Below, piece after piece: positions 45,714-55,202 of a stretch of 64,000 nucleotides of DNA (positions are counted from its first letter, which is position 1; each line of letters opens with the position of its first letter). The notes beneath the pieces are model-generated. The model was not told where the DNA came from. It saw only the letters and a program-made list of their open reading frames with translations, and made no database searches. The stretch is from Adiantum capillus-veneris (lineage: Eukaryota; Streptophyta; Polypodiopsida; Polypodiales; Pteridaceae). The stretch lies in the NCBI GenBank assembly GCA_014529385.2, contig CM043964.1, positions 131,295,420-131,359,419 on the forward strand, written 5' to 3'. A program made the translations under genes and the position numbers.

Positions 45714-46169
45714 GCAAAGAATGAGGCATTTGAGGTATTCTTGGAGTTCAAAGTTATGGTTGAGAAAGAGAATGGTTGTCAAATTAAATGCCTACGTACA
45801 GATGGAGGGGGAGAGTACATGTCACACAGTTTTGATGATTACTTACGTGAACAAGGCATAAGAAGACAGATTACTTGCAGATACACACCACAACAAAATG
45901 GAGTTGCTGAGAGAAAGAATAGAGTCATAGCAGAGATTGCAAGAGCCATGATGCATGAGATGAATATTCCATTAACATATTGGGCTGAAGCAGTTCATAC
46001 AAAAGTACACATTATGAATCGAATACCAACAGCTACCATTCATGAAATTTCACCTTATGAGAGACTTTATGGGATCAAGCCAACAGTTTCCTACATGAAA
46101 GTTTTGGATGTGTTTGCTATGTTCATGTGCCAAATGAAGCAAGAAAGAAGATGGAGCCAAAGGAAGTGA
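45690..46169 (+). pseudogene. Copia3 integrase core
   Basis: After the duplication the frame resumes in another phase with the second catalytic Asp (CLRTDGGGEYMSHSFDDYL) and the Glu (PQQNGVAERKNRVIAEIARAM). It ends early because one base is missing near 46105, in the stretch that should encode a GC-x-x-YV-x-VP motif. The integrase would be non-functional. Confidence 0.85.
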
Positions 46170-47272
46170 AGTGTATATTCTTGGGCTACCCAGTTGAAAA
46201 GAAAGGTTATAAGTGCTATGATCCTACGACAAGACAAGTTTATGTCAGTAGAGATGTAAGATTTTGTGAGCATGAACCATGGGATAAACCAAAGCCAGTG
46301 ATGATAGAAGATGAGTATGAAGAGCAAAAGAATGTGTGTCATGTTGTTGATAAGCCAGGACCATCAACAAGAACTATTTCAGGACCACATATGGCAGAGG
46401 AGAGTACAGGAAGTGTCAACCCATGGAACGGTCATTTGCGAGATAAGAAGCAAGACGAGAAAGGCAAGAAGAAAGTGGTTGAAGAGAGTTCTGGAGATGA
46501 AAGCCTCGATGAAGAGCATGGTTTACCACATTTGAGGACACCTGGCAGTAAGCATATTGAGAAATATGTACCCCCATATGCAAGAGTTGAAGAGAAGAGT
46601 GCACCACAATTGAGAAGATCAGAGAGGGTGCGTTATCGAGTTGATAGATTGACATACAACGATTACATGTGTACACATTATGCATACATGGTTTCACGTG
46701 TGCAACATAAAGAGCCTACATGTTTTCAAGAGGCAATTGAAAAATCAGAATGGGAGTCAGCTATGGATGATGAGATGGATGCTCTTGTGAAGAATGACAC
46801 TTGGGATTTGGTTCGCTTGCCAAGTGGAAAGAAAGCAATTGGTTCAAAATGGGTATACAAAGTCAAGTGCAAGTCAGATGGTAGTGTGGAAAGATACAAA
46901 GCGAGGCTTGTTGCTAAAGGTTATGCACAAACAAAAGGTCTTTATTATGATGAGACATTTAGTCCAGTTGCAAAGATGACAACAGTCAGATTGGTGATAG
47001 CAATGGCAAGTATGTTTGGTTGGAAGTTACGGCAAATGGATGTGGATAATGCATTCTTGAATGGTGACTTGGAAGAAGAAGTTTATATGATACAGCCAGA
47101 GGGTTATCAACATCCAGAGTTTCCATATTATGTGTGTAAGTTGAAGAAAGCATTGTATGGTTTGAAGCAAGCATCTACAGCTTGGTGTGAAAAGATAACC
47201 AGATTCTTGAAGAAGATTGGATTTAAACAGTCTACTGCTAATCACTCATTGTTTTTGAAGCATGTTGATTGA
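46127..47272 (+). pseudogene. Copia3 integrase C-terminus and RT N-half
   Basis: This begins with the copia-type CIFLGYPVEKKGYKCYDP and YVSRDVRFCE. A charged linker leads to RT: NDTWDLVRLPSGKKAIGSKW, YKARLVAKGYAQ, MTTVRLVIA, MDVDNAFLNGDLEEEVYM (first catalytic Asp) and KLKKALYGLKQA. TGA at 47270-47272 stops it just before YVDD. Confidence 0.88.
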
Positions 47273-48259
47273 GAGATCGTTGTTATTGTTATCTATGTTG
47301 ATGACTTGATTCTCACTGGAAGTCATGATGAGCAAATTTTGCATGTCAAGAAGAGTTTGTTGAGAGAATTCAACATGAAGGACCTTGGTGAGTTGAGATA
47401 TTTCTTGGGAATTGAAATTGTCACCACTTTATCAGGAATTTGGATGATACAAAGACAATACGCATTGGATATGCTTGAGAAGTATGGAATGACAGCATGC
47501 AAACCGGTTGATACACCTCTTGATCAAAATGTGAAGTTGTTTGATGATGGACATTACATTGAGGATGTCACTATGTATCGCAAGATGGTTGGAAGCCTTG
47601 TTTACTTGACAATAACAAGGCCAGATTTGAGTTATGCAGTGGGTGTTGTGAGTCAATTCATGCAAAAGCCATGTAAAAGTCATCTTGATGCAGTGAGATG
47701 GATTATGAGATATGTGAAAGCCACTGTCAGTTATGGAATGTTTTATGAAAAGAATGGGAAGCTTTGTCTTTATGGTTACACAGATGCAGATTGGGCAGGA
47801 GATTTTATGGATAGAAGATCTACAAGTGGTTATGCATTTTCCATTGGCAATGGTATTATAAGTTGAAGTAGCAAGAAGCAATGAACTGTAGCATTATCAA
47901 GTACATAAGATGGATATCATGGAGCAGCTTTGGCAGCATGTGAAGAGTCATGGTTGAGAGTACTTATGGTAGACTTTGGTTTTGACTATCTTGACAGTGT
48001 TTATTGTGACAATATTAGCAGCATCATGTTGGCAAAGAATCCAGTCTACCATGTTCGCACTAAACACATTGAGGTACATTATCACTTCATTAGAGAAAAA
48101 GTTTTGGCAAATGAGATTGATTTGGTGTATGTGAAGACAAATGATCAAGTTGCGGATATATTCACAAAAGCTCTTGGAAAGGAGAAGTTTTGCTACTTTC
48201 GTGAAGCATTGGGAATCCATCATATGCAAGCTCACTCTGAGCTTGAGGGGGAGTGTTAA
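47273..48259 (+). pseudogene. Copia3 RT C-half and RNase H
   Basis: The phase is unchanged. YVDDLILTG holds the RT Asp pair, followed by MKDLGELRYFLGIE. RNase H shows YTDADWAGDFMDRRSTSGYAF, then stops at 47864 and 47882 and a TAA at about 47905 where the family has SSKKQ and a Glu-containing motif. The end KHIEVHYHFIREKV and ADIFTKALG is intact. The frame ends with TAA in the LTR start. Confidence 0.88.
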
Positions 48260-48505
48260 AGAATATGATGTTAAAGAATATGTCCATTGTGCTATGGGCG
48301 GCTGGACACTGACTATACTATGTTATAAATATACTTTGGATAATAGTTAAAAGAGAAGAAGAGGAGAGCAGTACGTTGAATGGCTGTTGCAGGGTAGCGA
48401 TTGTGTATGTGTGTGTCTCGATGTGTTTTGGTGTGTGTACGTGGTCTTCTTTTCTACCTTCTCCATCACCTGCGCACTCTACACTTTTAAACTCCATTAG
48501 TTAAC
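48254..48505 (+). repeat. Copia3 3' LTR
   Basis: It begins TGTTAAAGAATATG, which is duplicated in tandem (48254-48268 and 48269 onward). TATAAATATAC near 48323 is the likely TATA box. It probably ends near TTAAC at 48505, but no second LTR confirms this. Confidence 0.6.
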
Positions 48506-49194
48506 CTTGCTCTTTGATAGACCATCTCTCATTTGGGCCCCTTTACCATTGGCCCCGTGTTGAGATAGATCCATAAGCACATTTCTATATTCTAACCCTT
48601 GTTCCCGTTTATTATCCCATATTAAATGATCAATTTAATATGAGAAAACCATTTGGGTTGGTTAGATATTAGATATTTAATGACATTACCTCTCTCTTGA
48701 AATCATAGTCGTCCTTGACTATGAGGTAAAAGAGATAAAGTCATAGTCATTTGTCAATTTGTCTTAGCGGGTAAAGGATCCCTTTTTACCCTACGACATC
48801 ATTCCAAGATGGATGACTAATCCATTTGGTGCTTGGGAGATGTAGCTGCCACAAGCATGTCTGCTCTTTAGTCCATATCATACTTCCAAAGTAGAGTGAC
48901 AAGTTCTACTTGGTGTTTGGGAGACGTCGTCACCACAAACATGATTCTAAGCATGCATACTATTTAAATTTGTGCACAATAAAAAGAGAACTAGTCTTAT
49001 AAGACAAAAACATTTTTCATTTAAAATGCATTTTCATATGCTTACTCTTGTGCATCATTGCAAGCATTGACAAGGTTCATATTATCCTTAAGCTAGGTTC
49101 CTTGCATCCATTTAGCATCTTTAAAAGGATAATTCTTTAACTTAATAAGATATCACCAGATAATCTTACCATTTCTTAATACCTTGTCTTCATG
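48506..49194. other. Non-coding stretch with a diverged tandem repeat
   Basis: No gene is visible. From about 48805 to 48960 two diverged units carry CTTGGTG or TTTGGTG-type words followed by TTGGGAGA and CCACAA(A/G)CATG. It may be LTR-derived, but no pair was found. Confidence 0.4.
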
Positions 49195-50348
49195 TCATAG
49201 GATGGACTTAGATTGAAGTACTTCTTCTTGATCTTTGATTTTTGGAGGGTCTGCAACTATTGCTTCTTTTGATGGTGCTCCTTCGTAAGTCTTATGTAGG
49301 TTCTCATGGAAAACATTGTGCATGAGCCAATGGTTGGGAAACTTCAATTGATAAGCCATCTCATTGACTGGCTTAAGAATTTTAAGGACCATAGTATCAT
49401 TTTTGCTAGTTTAGCATCATCCTCTTGGTGGTACGTAGGACTCTTGCCCGTAGTATGCCTCAGATGAGCCTTGAGAAACTTTAGCAAGACCGAATCATTT
49501 TTCTTAAAGGTTAAGGCTCTTTTGTGCTTATTAGCAGCAACCCTTTTTGCCTTTCTTGTGGGATGGATATAACCCCTTTAATCTTTGGAAAAGATTCTTG
49601 TAGGTCTCGGCTATATTCATCAGTATTAGCGAATATCTTCCCATGTACTTTAAGTAGTAAGGGACTTTTGGATCTTACTTCTTTAACCTCAAAAGGTACT
49701 TTCCCCATAGAAGTATGTACAATATCATTGTATGCATACTCTAGTATCATTGAGAACATTGATCTACTTCCATGACATAGGCTTTTAGTATATCAAGAAT
49801 TGTTAGATTTAGTTATTTCATTTTGGTCATCCTTTTGTGGATGATAGGGCCGAAAGAGAAATTTGATCTACTTCCTAGATTCTCAAAGAGACCCTTCTAG
49901 AACTTATGGTCTAGGATCTTTGTCCAACACTAGGGGTGTTGGAAAGCCATGATGCTTGAAAATTTGAGATCTGAAGAGGGTTGCCATTTGCTGTGCCTTA
50001 ATAGTCTTTTTGACAGGCATAGAGTGTGTTTTCTTGTTAAGCCTATCGACTGAAATAATCCAAGTTGCTTCCCTCGATCAAATTTCAAATTTTGGTATAC
50101 CACGCATTTTGAAACATACTCTTGTATGTTTACTTCTCATGGTAGACCACCATAAATACATTTCTACTCCTTGAAGAGTAGATTATGGATTCCCTCTTTG
50201 CCCCGCATAAGGAGAAGTATGGGATTCATATATGACTTTCTTATTGTATGGGTGAGTAACACATAGCCTATTGACGTTTGGAAGATAACCATCCTTCAAG
50301 CTGAATGGTTCTTTTTTCTTCCCTATTGCAAAGGCTGTGATTACATAC
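49195..50348 (-). pseudogene. Chromovirus integrase relic
   Basis: Read on the minus strand from about 50348: VKYVITAFAIGKK, then FSLKDGYLP and NRLCVTH, then SHTSPYAGQRG (the zinc-binding part of gypsy integrase), a much decayed catalytic core between 50180 and 49800, EYAYNDIVHTSMGKVPFEV (late core), and a C-terminal piece AYQLKFPNHWLMHNVFHENLHKTY, the wording of chromovirus integrases. Many stops. The relic is split from its RNase H by the inverted-repeat transposon at 50353-51689. Confidence 0.75.
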
Positions 50349-51693
50349 TTAACACTAGAATGGTAACCTAACAGGACATAAAAGTGTCCTTTCAGGGTTT
50401 TGGGAAAAAATTCCAAAACCATAGTAGATCCACTCATTTTGAAAAATCCTTCATGAGCTTATAGTTCAATAAGTACTACATATGGAAAAATGAGAAACTT
50501 GTAATTTTTCTCATCCCTTGGTCACTACAAGCCTCCAAAGTTGATGGACCAGTGCATTTTGCCCAAAAGAGCAATTTCTTACTGTTGATTGCATATAAAT
50601 AAGATTGGGGATTTTTGTAGGACATGAGATAAAATGCCCCGTTAACTTCAATGGGTTGGTGACCAAAACATATGGTTGCTTTTACCTCACTAATTTTTTC
50701 TTGGTAAAAAAAAATAGGTACAAAAAATTTGCATTTTTTCCATTCTATGGACCTATCATCAAAGTTTCTATAGCCACGCTCAATACAGATACTATATACA
50801 TGTTTTCTTAGTTTCCTTTGGGCCTTTGGAGTCAAAAGGAGCCATGGAGCATGCCAAAAGGATAATGGATCTCTTACAATTGGAACCTTGGGGGCAATGA
50901 TAAAGTGCTAAATACAGCAAACATGAAAAAACTAGGTTTAGCATTATGACCTCTAGAAACCCATAAAAACTACTCAATATCTAGCCAAGTTTGTAGTCTA
51001 TGATTAGATATGGTTACTACCTACAAAATACACACAATTGGCCTAAGAAACTAGCAATATTGAGAAAGTTATACTTGCTACTCTAAAATGTATCGTATTC
51101 TTCAGCAATCAAAAAACTCAACCATCATCATATACTATGCTATATAGCATATTAGGTCCCCCAAAACTCAAGGAAGATTAGCTTTATGTTATACATTACA
51201 CTTACACAATCAAAACTGAATTTGGATATCAAGAAAGCCACCAAAAAAATCATAAAAGTGCTAATTTTGGCCAAAAAACAGGATTATGCAATTCTTATAA
51301 ATTGGTCATAACTTTCAATTTTAACACTTAGCTCTCCCTACAAGCATCAAAACATGTTGAGAACTATGAAGGCCTAACCTCTAGCCATCTAAACCTCACA
51401 AACATGAAGTTTAGAGTGGTATAGTTGCCAAAATTTGAAAAAAGGCCAAAAACATGACCCGTTTTTTCACACAGTTTAGGTTCAAAAATGTTGTGCAAGA
51501 GTAAGGTTAATGGTGAGATCGATACTCAAAAAAAAATGCTAAGTTTTCTTCATCTCATAAGGCAAATTTGTGGATATATGGCACCTAGAAATTCATTTTC
51601 ATACTCTTCAAATAATTCAAGAAAAATGGTCACTTAACAGGACACAAAAGTGTCCAAGGACATAAAAGTGTCCTGCTACCATTCTAGTGTTAA
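50349..51693. mobile_element. Inverted-repeat DNA transposon with CACTAG termini or TTAA ends
   Basis: The ends TTAACACTAGAATGGTA (50349-50365) and TACCATTCTAGTGTTAA (51677-51693) are a perfect 17-bp inverted repeat. Inside each end are hairpin-forming words GGACA(T/C)AAAAGTGTCC, one on the left (50374-50389) and two on the right (51640-51674). The element splits a chromovirus relic between RNase H and integrase, which shows it is an insertion. It may be a CACTA-like element (CACTAG...CTAGTG at 50353-51689) or a TTAA-flanked MITE. No transposase motif is seen, so it is non-autonomous. Confidence 0.75.
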
Positions 51694-51840
51694 AGTTTCA
51701 GTCAGTAGCATACTCATTTATCATAAAAGATAGATCATTGTGAGTTGCTACAGACACCACATTTACCCTTGGTCATTGTGAAAGCGCATCGACTGCTTGA
51801 TTGTGTGTGCGCTCCTTGCCGCACTGTCGAAGCAAGGGCC
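51694..51840 (-). pseudogene. Chromovirus RNase H end
   Basis: The minus strand reads GKERTHNQAVDALSQ, corresponding to the end of gypsy RNase H (GK...ADALSR), then VATHNDLSFMINEYATD before the transposon. It is the upstream neighbour of the integrase relic at 49195-50348. Its own upstream part is cut off by the Gypsy2 LTR. Confidence 0.6.
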
Positions 51841-52398
51841 TTGCCTAACACTGTGTGCGAGCCATAGACGGCTCCAAGCACACAACTAGCTTAACTAGTG
51901 AGCTCAAAAGAGGGCAATGGTGTGTCACTCACCGCTCTATGCTCCTGCCGTGGAGGATTCCTCGCCGCGAAGAAGAAGGAGACGCCGCTACGTCGCGCTC
52001 AACCGCTTCACCGCCGTCCTGCCGCCGCAATGCTCGATCGCTCTCTCTCTCTCTCTCTCACACACATACACACACATACACACACACACAAGGAGGTGAA
52101 GAAGAAGAAGATGGAGATGGAGATGGAGATGGAGCAAGAGCACTCTTCTATTGCACAAATGAGAGAATAAGTGAATTTTAGGTTTAGTTGGCTTTTATAT
52201 GAGCTCACCCCATTCACACTTGGGCGCCCATGCTTAGCCAACTAATCCCTTGAATGTCCCAGCTAGAGTGCGCCTCTCATCGGCGATCACTCTTACCTTT
52301 TTCCTATTGGTCCGACAAGCCCGGTACCTGACTCTACCAAATACATAATACACGTCCGTCGTAGGTAATGGGGTGTACGTGAGCCGTGAGGGTTAACA
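51840..52398 (-). repeat. Gypsy2 3' LTR (inner end firm, outer end approximate)
   Basis: On the minus strand it begins TGTTAACCCTCACGG after GGGGGGCA. A TATA box (52193-52199) and a GA/GT-rich, GC-rich R-U5-like region follow. The outer end is near 51840, where chromovirus RNase H sequence takes over, and cannot be fixed without the other LTR. Short serine- or arginine-rich frames here are repeat artefacts. Confidence 0.75.
52193..52199 (-). promoter_or_regulatory. Gypsy2 LTR TATA box
   Basis: TATAAAA on the minus strand (CATATAAAAGCC) about 200 bp into the LTR. Confidence 0.6.
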
Positions 52399-52412
52399 TG
52401 CCCCCCTTCCTG
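52399..52412 (-). other. Gypsy2 polypurine tract
   Basis: AGGAAGGGGGGCA lies directly upstream of the LTR on the minus strand. The 11-mer AGGAAGGGGGG recurs at about 54423-54433 and 54733-54743. Confidence 0.85.
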
Positions 52413-53771
52413 ATTTAGATTCCGTCCTCGGAAGCTATTGAGTTGAAGCTCGTTCGTTGAGGTGGAAGAGCATTTGAGATGAATGTCCTTAGCCTTCTTC
52501 AGTCACTGCAAAATCAAACAACATTGGCACAATAATTGCATTCTCATAAGTGATTAAAAAGCATATGCAGTTTTAGGTAGACAAATTGATTGGTAAAAGA
52601 ATTTCAAACAATTTGTCAGCAATGAACATTAAATTGCAATGTAATCAAATGCATAAACAGATGTAAAGGTAAAAAATTAAACAAGTATGGGGTCGCTAAT
52701 TTGACGGTCGAAAGGCACTAGAGATCGAATATTAATACCATGGGTAAGCTTCTTAATTTTCTGTGGTCCATTAAGTTGTTTAATCGCGAGAGCCAAGTAT
52801 TCATGTTCGAGGGCTGACTAGAGGCTATATCTAGAAGACCTTGTAGTTAAGCTACCATAAAAGGAATTTCTCATGAAATCATCGCCTGACTGATTACTTT
52901 TTCTTTGACCCCCCAAAGTCTTTTCACAGTGATTCAATTTGATGTGTGTGCTTATTTTGTATGCCTTGGGTTTTTTGCTTTTCAAGAAAAAGCGCCCACA
53001 CTGGGAACCTCTAGGGCTCTAGTACCATAGGCAATACATGTGAGTGAAGTACCAAATCAAGCTGAGATTTCTCTTCCAGCTTAAGATTTTACAGTGTGGC
53101 ACTTTGATTTTTTGTTTGTTCATTTTCAGCTTTTTAATTTTGTAACTTTGGGGGGTCATATAACACTGATACACCTCCCCAGGCTCATCACACTAGTAAA
53201 CTCCCTTTATAATACTTAAGCTAAAGGTCAATAGGGTCAAGCCCACTAGAAAGCCTTAGTACATTTCACACAATGCTGCCTAAATCGGATTAAGAACCTA
53301 AGTAACCATTGATTATTAGGAAGGCATTCCCCAGGGTATTAAGAGAAGATCTTTAACAGCTAACTTGGTCAAACTAGCTTAGTCGGACTGCTTGATTTTT
53401 AAACCTAGACAAGTGATTATGACAAAAAAATTACATTGAATTAAATGTTTGATACTAAGCAAATGCGGTGAATATTAGGCTACCAATCACAATTAAAGCA
53501 GACAATCATAGATGCAAAAAAGATAAGGGGCAATGCTAATGGACAAGAAACACCTGTTTGTGTCGATGGTCGCGCTTGATTTGAAGAGTGAGTCGAGATA
53601 AAGATTTCATGAAGGTCCAAATCCTATCAATAGCAACACGCTCCTGTACACACTAGGAAACAAAAGGAATACCTCCAGGAGGCACATTAGTGGGAAAAGG
53701 TACCAACACTTATTGAACACAACAAAAAACATAAGGAACCCTAACCTAATTATTTGCACTCCCCTAGAGAG
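52413..53771 (-). other. Gypsy2 3' untranslated region
   Basis: This stretch between the last frame and the polypurine tract is about 1.36 kb and has no recognisable gene. It contains a perfect 14-base inverted repeat (52906-52919 and 53145-53158, TGACCCCCCAAAGT) with a loop of about 225 bases. Confidence 0.6.
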
Positions 53772-54194
53772 TCAAGGGAATAGGATATTGTAGAGGTTGT
53801 GGGGAAACCCTAAGGCTAAACCCCTATCCTCGTCATCGAGATAAACAAAGTCGTCATCCATGAGACCATATGTGCCATCCGTGTAGTCCTGTAAATTTTC
53901 TTCTTCATCATAGGTGCCCATGTTTACTAAGAAGGTCACTAAACGCCTATAGTAATCTTGGTCAAAAGGGTAGGCTTGTGCAATGGGAGAAACGCTCTCT
54001 ACTAAGTATGGATCAGACGTGGTCAAGAGACGTATCAGCCATTCTAACTCCTCAAAATTCCTCTCACATGCTAGCGTACCTATCAAATCCCATTCACATG
54101 CAAGCATTGGAAAGACCATGTGAAATATTTGTGAAAAGTAACGAGGGTACCTCTCACCCAAGGCAGGAGTGGATGACTCTAGCGTACTAGCCAT
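53772..54194 (-). CDS. Gypsy2 acidic accessory frame
   Basis: This 140-residue frame starts from the ATG at 54194 (MASTLESSTPALGERYP); an ATG 12 codons earlier is also in frame. The product is acidic in its second half (MGTYDEEENLQDY, LMDDDFVYLDDEDRG) and has hydrophobic helices before that. It has no recognised domain, no clear signal peptide and no membrane segment. It is the last frame of the element. It may be a small accessory protein or a captured fragment. No decayed copy was seen elsewhere, so its reality is uncertain. Confidence 0.4.
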   Translation of the reverse strand: MASTLESSTPALGERYPRYFSQIFHMVFPMLACEWDLIGTLACERNFEELEWLIRLLTTSDPYLVESVSPIAQAYPFDQDYYRRLVTFLVNMGTYDEEENLQDYTDGTYGLMDDDFVYLDDEDRGLALGFPHNLYNILFP

Positions 54195-54279
54195 ATCTGT
54201 ACACGCAAATAGATGATGGTTAGAGTGCAAATATTACAAGGGTCGTGTTCTTGTGCATAATTTGTTTTTATGATTTGTG

Positions 54280-54516
54280 TTATGGCTCTTGCTCTTTTAC
54301 TTTTTTATCTTGTTTTTGTGAGTATAAGGCTTTATATATACATTCCCTAAGATTGGAGATTAAGAGGTCAAGGAGAAAGGTTGAGAGGGAAGCAAGTGAA
54401 TAATGGATGTCCAGAAACACTCCCCCCTTCCTAGGGTAGATCATATCGTTTGAAATGATGTCGTCACCCTTTGAAACCACTTGTTCCAAGTTGTTATAGG
54501 TGAAGATTTTTGCCAT
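54280..54516 (-). CDS. Gypsy2 small frame coupled by TAATG
   Basis: This 78-residue frame begins at MAKIFTYNNLEQVV. Its ATG shares a base with the stop of the preceding WIPK frame (TAATG at 54514-54518), an arrangement that can allow termination-reinitiation. The segment YPRKGGVFLD is encoded over one of the polypurine 11-mers. The C-terminus is basic. The function is unknown, and it could be the continuation of the WIPK protein after a decayed stop. Confidence 0.4.
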   Translation of the reverse strand: MAKIFTYNNLEQVVSKGDDIISNDMIYPRKGGVFLDIHYSLASLSTFLLDLLISNLRECIYKALYSQKQDKKVKEQEP

Positions 54517-55202
54517 TAGTTTTCTATTACCTTAGGTGCCTCGTCGAGTTGCAAGGGTTGTAAGGTACTCTCCCAGGATCGAACTTGAAGTGGTTCATTA
54601 GGTGATTCTTGAACACTGGAAGGTGTGGATTCCTTTGTAGCTTCATGGAGGTCCACTATTGTAGGTGGAGGTTGTGTAGAAGTTTTTATCTCTATGGATG
54701 TATTACATGAGGAGTTAGAAGCTTCATGGAACTCCCCCCTTCCTGAGCTAGGTGGAATAAATTGGTTTTGCCTTGGAGCCCAAACTAGCTCTGGACTAGG
54801 TGTGTAGCATTCTGTGATCTTTCCCTTCCCACGGTCTGCCATTGGCTTTAGCGTTACACTGTTTGACTCATATGGGTTTGTTGTCGATAGGGAAGGACAC
54901 ATTTTACGTTTAGGTACCCAGATTTTCTCATTTCCATCATAGTAGCCTTGGGCTTCTAATAGTCGTTTTGGAATCCATTGTGATTTGGTCTTGACTCTCC
55001 TAGAGCGCGCTCTTGGTTTTCTAGGGGAATTTTTTCTTGGAATGGATGGGAGGGTTGAGGTAGTTGGAAGTAAGGCCTTGGAGACCCATTGATATGTACT
55101 CTTAGGTCGTGCAGGTTGAGTACTTGCAATATTACTGCTTGCTGCAACTACAAGTGTTGAAGTGCTAGGTTCATGGGTAGCCGGCAAAGACGAGTTAACC
55201 AC
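54516..55202 (-). CDS. Gypsy2 WIPK-motif accessory protein
   Basis: A frame of about 228 codons overlaps the end of the pol frame by a few bases in another phase and has no ATG near its beginning, so it was probably a continuation of pol by frameshift or was separated from it by a small indel. It carries four related motifs: YQWVSK, SQWIPK, KIWVPK and LVWAPR, with a basic stretch (RKPRARSRRVKTK) between the first two. The remainder is Ser/Pro/Thr-rich. No signal peptide or membrane segment argues for an envelope. A decayed homologue lies at 894-1127. Confidence 0.6.
   Translation of the reverse strand: MVNSSLPATHEPSTSTLVVAASSNIASTQPARPKSTYQWVSKALLPTTSTLPSIPRKNSPRKPRARSRRVKTKSQWIPKRLLEAQGYYDGNEKIWVPKRKMCPSLSTTNPYESNSVTLKPMADRGKGKITECYTPSPELVWAPRQNQFIPPSSGRGEFHEASNSSCNTSIEIKTSTQPPPTIVDLHEATKESTPSSVQESPNEPLQVRSWESTLQPLQLDEAPKVIEN

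Larger units (their letters stand above)
43756..48505 (+). mobile_element. Copia3: broken Ty1/copia element with only a 3' LTR
   Basis: A complete copia gag-pol order can be followed from 43756 to 48259, then a polypurine tract (GAGGGGGAG) and an LTR start TGTTAAAG at 48254. I find no matching LTR or primer site upstream, so the 5' end is lost or replaced. Coding is broken by at least six stops, a 131-bp tandem duplication and a one-base loss. It is unrelated in sequence to Copia1/2 beyond family motifs. Confidence 0.88.

Noticed and set aside
50476-50835. 119-codon minus-strand frame in the inverted-repeat transposon, considered as transposase
   Set aside because: No DDE/D motif or zinc finger is visible, and the length is far too short for a CACTA or piggyBac transposase.
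54516-55202. WIPK protein as a retroviral-type envelope
   Set aside because: Its position after pol fits, but there is no signal peptide, transmembrane segment or cleavage motif.
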